Source: Onchidella celtica (taxonomy: Eukaryota > Mollusca > Gastropoda > Systellommatophora > Onchidiidae). Taken from it: a stretch of DNA of 64,000 nt. This document shows positions 48,601 through 51,600 of this stretch, piece by piece (position 1 is the first letter of the stretch; each line of letters begins with the position of its first letter). The position numbers and the translations under genes are program-made. The DNA is taken from assembly GCA_963931925.1 (NCBI GenBank), contig OZ007569.1, forward strand, positions 73,088,118 through 73,152,117, read 5' to 3'. Under the pieces are notes generated by a model, which saw nothing but the letters and a program-made list of their open reading frames with translations, made no database searches and was not told the DNA's origin.

Positions 48601-51600
48601 TGAAATTGTTAATAATCGTAATAGAATTAGCAACTACCTTTGTGAGATTGGGAGTACTATAAGATTGTTATTTCAAGATATTGCAGACGCTGAATAATGT
48701 TTTGGAGTTGAAAATATTCAACTTAAATTGGGGAGTTGTGTAGCATCTGCAAGCTATCCCTTGCCCTCCCCCGTTTTCTTGTTACACTGGTGAGCATGTG
48801 TTCATTTCTGTTTTCATTTTATTGTTGACAACCGTACTCCGTGACCTGACCTTCTTCTCCTAGTGAGTAGTTTTTTCCTCGCCCGCTTGTTGTCAGGTGT
48901 TTTGACTCGTTCAGTAAATATTAGTATGTTCCCGAACATTCGATAACACTGTGGATAAGAATGTTTACGCCAGATTTGGCCTTGGGTGATGTGACCTGAT
49001 GACGTATTGATGCGTGATTGGTTAGTTTGTGCGAGGGCAAAGGTAACGTTTATTTCGGGAACTTTCTATAGAAATGTTTATATATATAGACCTGTGTGAG
49101 TGGTTGGTGGGGTGAGTAAGTGAGTTTCCTTTTGTGTGGCGTAGATATTTAGTTTCGCTGGCGTCTTCCTAGTAATTTATTGTTCACTATACAGTTATTA
49201 AACTTTAGTATTATTTAATCTATCGTCGGATCTCGTGTTTATTTATTTTACAGCTGTAATAGTTTCGTTTTCTAAAGGGTTGTAGTTAGATCAACTAACT
49301 CCCCCCTACTATAACGTGCTAGAACAACCTCAGCTGTTACATCAAGTATATTCAAAGCATCATCGAACAGTCTTGGTTATAGACTCCAAAGCCAAAAAGC
49401 TACTGATTTCAAATATCTATCATAACAAGACCAGTTGTGCTAAAATAAAAGTTTTTGCTTCTCCTGAAAAGCAGCCAAAACCTGTTACTACAGTTTTAGG
49501 GAATGGTAACAATATAAGCATAAAATTAAGAGATGCATTTTCTCCCGTCCAAAAAATTTTGGAATTCCAACACTGTCGGAACAGGTTCCACCTCTGTCCA
49601 CCTTCATCTCAGGGCTTCTCTGGCATCTGTTAGGCTGAATAGTGCACCACAGACAAACATTAGCAGCATGAACATACAAAAATGCATTGAACTTACTGTG
49701 AGGATGGTGACCAGTAGACAGGCATGTAGTCTCTGTAGATGTAACCCTGCAACATACAACAACCATGATATCAACTAACGTATGTCATGGACCCTGTAAA
49801 TTTGCTCATCCAGTCCACAATAAAAACTATGGACAGAAAAATTTCCTGAAGTCTTTGAAGCAACTAACACGTCATCTCTAACTGGAACATACTCATTCAG
49901 GATCATACACAGATTGGACAATATGCAAAACAGTGTTTATTATAACAGTAATGCTTTCTCTTTCACATGATTATGAATTAGAAGAAAAAAGAAAGAGATA
50001 GAGAGAAGAATGTTATCAAAAGCAAAAGAAAAAAATCCAGTAATCAGGAAATTTCCAGATGATTACCATCCCCTGGCCCAACATAATTCATGAACTATTT
50101 ATGCATGAAACAACTAAATTGCAAGGTTGGAATCCAGTGACACTTGTGAGTACACTCAAGAGTTCAAAGCTGATGCTGATAGCAATCCTTCTGTGCATGA
50201 CCTGCATAATACAAAACTGTTTGCACTGAACAGAATGTTTTCTCACTCTCATCAATTTACGTGTAGAGATGATTTAGACATTTGTCAGTAATTTTCACTT
50301 ACAAATACCTCTACTTACTATTTATATCATCTGTTTCCCACTCTGTTCTTCCTTACTAATCTTACTAGTGTATCAGAAAGAACACACTATTTACCTTTTC
50401 ATAGATCTTGTATAAAATGTCCAGCTGCCGCACTTCATACTCCGGTGTGAAAGTCTGGTAAATATTTTCCCAATCACCCATGATTCCCCAACGTTCAAAG
50501 GAGGATTTCTGTTCTTTCACAACCTTCTCGGCAAAATCCTTCGCTTCATGAAAAAAATGAAAACAACAATAAATCACCTACTTAAAATGGCAACAAGAAC
50601 AATTAACCTGTAGATAATCTTCCTTGTTAATTCATTCTTTCAACTTACCTGACAATATTTGTTTAATTCATCAGTAAGGTAAGAAAACAAAGCTCCACCA
50701 TCTATACCACCATTAATTAAAATCAAACATCGGTAAAATGCAGTTAGATGCCGTTTGGTACTAAATATCAGAAACAGCACAGAAACTTCATAAGGCAACA
50801 TTCATCATCATATCTTCACTCTACATTCTCTACCTGTTGGTTCACATATGAGGCAGACAATTGGAAATCCAAACAGAAACAAAATGGCCAGTGAAATAAA
50901 CAGGTAGATTGAAAATACCAGGTACAGAACAGAAGTGGGTATGGGTGTTAACTAGGTGGCTGGAAAACAAGATACAAAAATATTATTTACACTACAAATA
51001 AATTCATGAGACACTGAAGTGATGACTACTTAAGCTTACAAATACACAAGTTTTTAAAACAACTCTTCAAAAATTCTTCTTTCATATGCTGTGTGTTTAA
51101 TATTACCAAAGTTTCAAAGAATTCTTTGCATTAGTTAATTACTTTCTGTAAAAAAAAACTGTAACAATTTCTCACCCCGTTTTCTGATCTCCAAGGGAGA
51201 TAACTGTAAATATTTTCCTGAATGATCCGTAACGGCTTTGGTTTCTATTGGCATCCCGTGGCAATCCCATCCTGGCACATAATGAACGCGATGTTTCTTC
51301 AGGACTTTATAGCGGTTTGTGATGTCTTTCAGTACCTGAAATAAAATTTTACTATGATGCTCTGAAAGTGCATTCAACTTTCAACAACTATTTAACTGAA
51401 GTCAATCAGAAAAATATTTACTGCTTACTGCCATCAATAAATTTATTACATGAAAAGACAGCTTCAGAAATGTTTACTGCTAATGTGCTTTTTTAAATAA
51501 TATTTTGTCAAATTTCCTGCAAGTGAGGGATGGATGAAAAAAAGAGTAAACTATCAAACCAATGGAAAGAACAACAGATCTCAACATCTGCTGGTCAGAG

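Larger units (their letters stand above)
42747..49341 (+). mobile_element. Complete Gmr1-like Ty3/Gypsy LTR retrotransposon B (6595 bp)
   Basis: Two 603-bp LTRs (TGTAGC...TTACA), 5-bp target duplication TCAAG at 42742-42746 and 49342-49346, a full 18-base primer site, a polypurine tract, and one uninterrupted gag-pol ORF. The LTRs look identical by eye and the ORF is intact, so it is probably young and potentially active. Integrase precedes reverse transcriptase. Antisense in IARS2 intron 5. No envelope ORF. Confidence 0.96.
42628..49518. mobile_element. Candidate TIR element split by LTR element B, copy 2
   Basis: The left part (42628-42746) starts CTTACATACTGCCACCATCC; the right part (49347-49518) ends with CAGTTTTAGGGAATGGTAAC then AATATAAG, an imperfect inverted repeat of it. 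Without the LTR insertion the element is about 290 bases. Confidence 0.5.

Noticed and set aside
19355-49341. Endogenous retroviruses
   Set aside because: Both LTR elements lack any envelope-like ORF after RNase H; domain order and proteins are Ty3/Gypsy (Gmr1) type. The retrovirus-like primer site alone is not enough.
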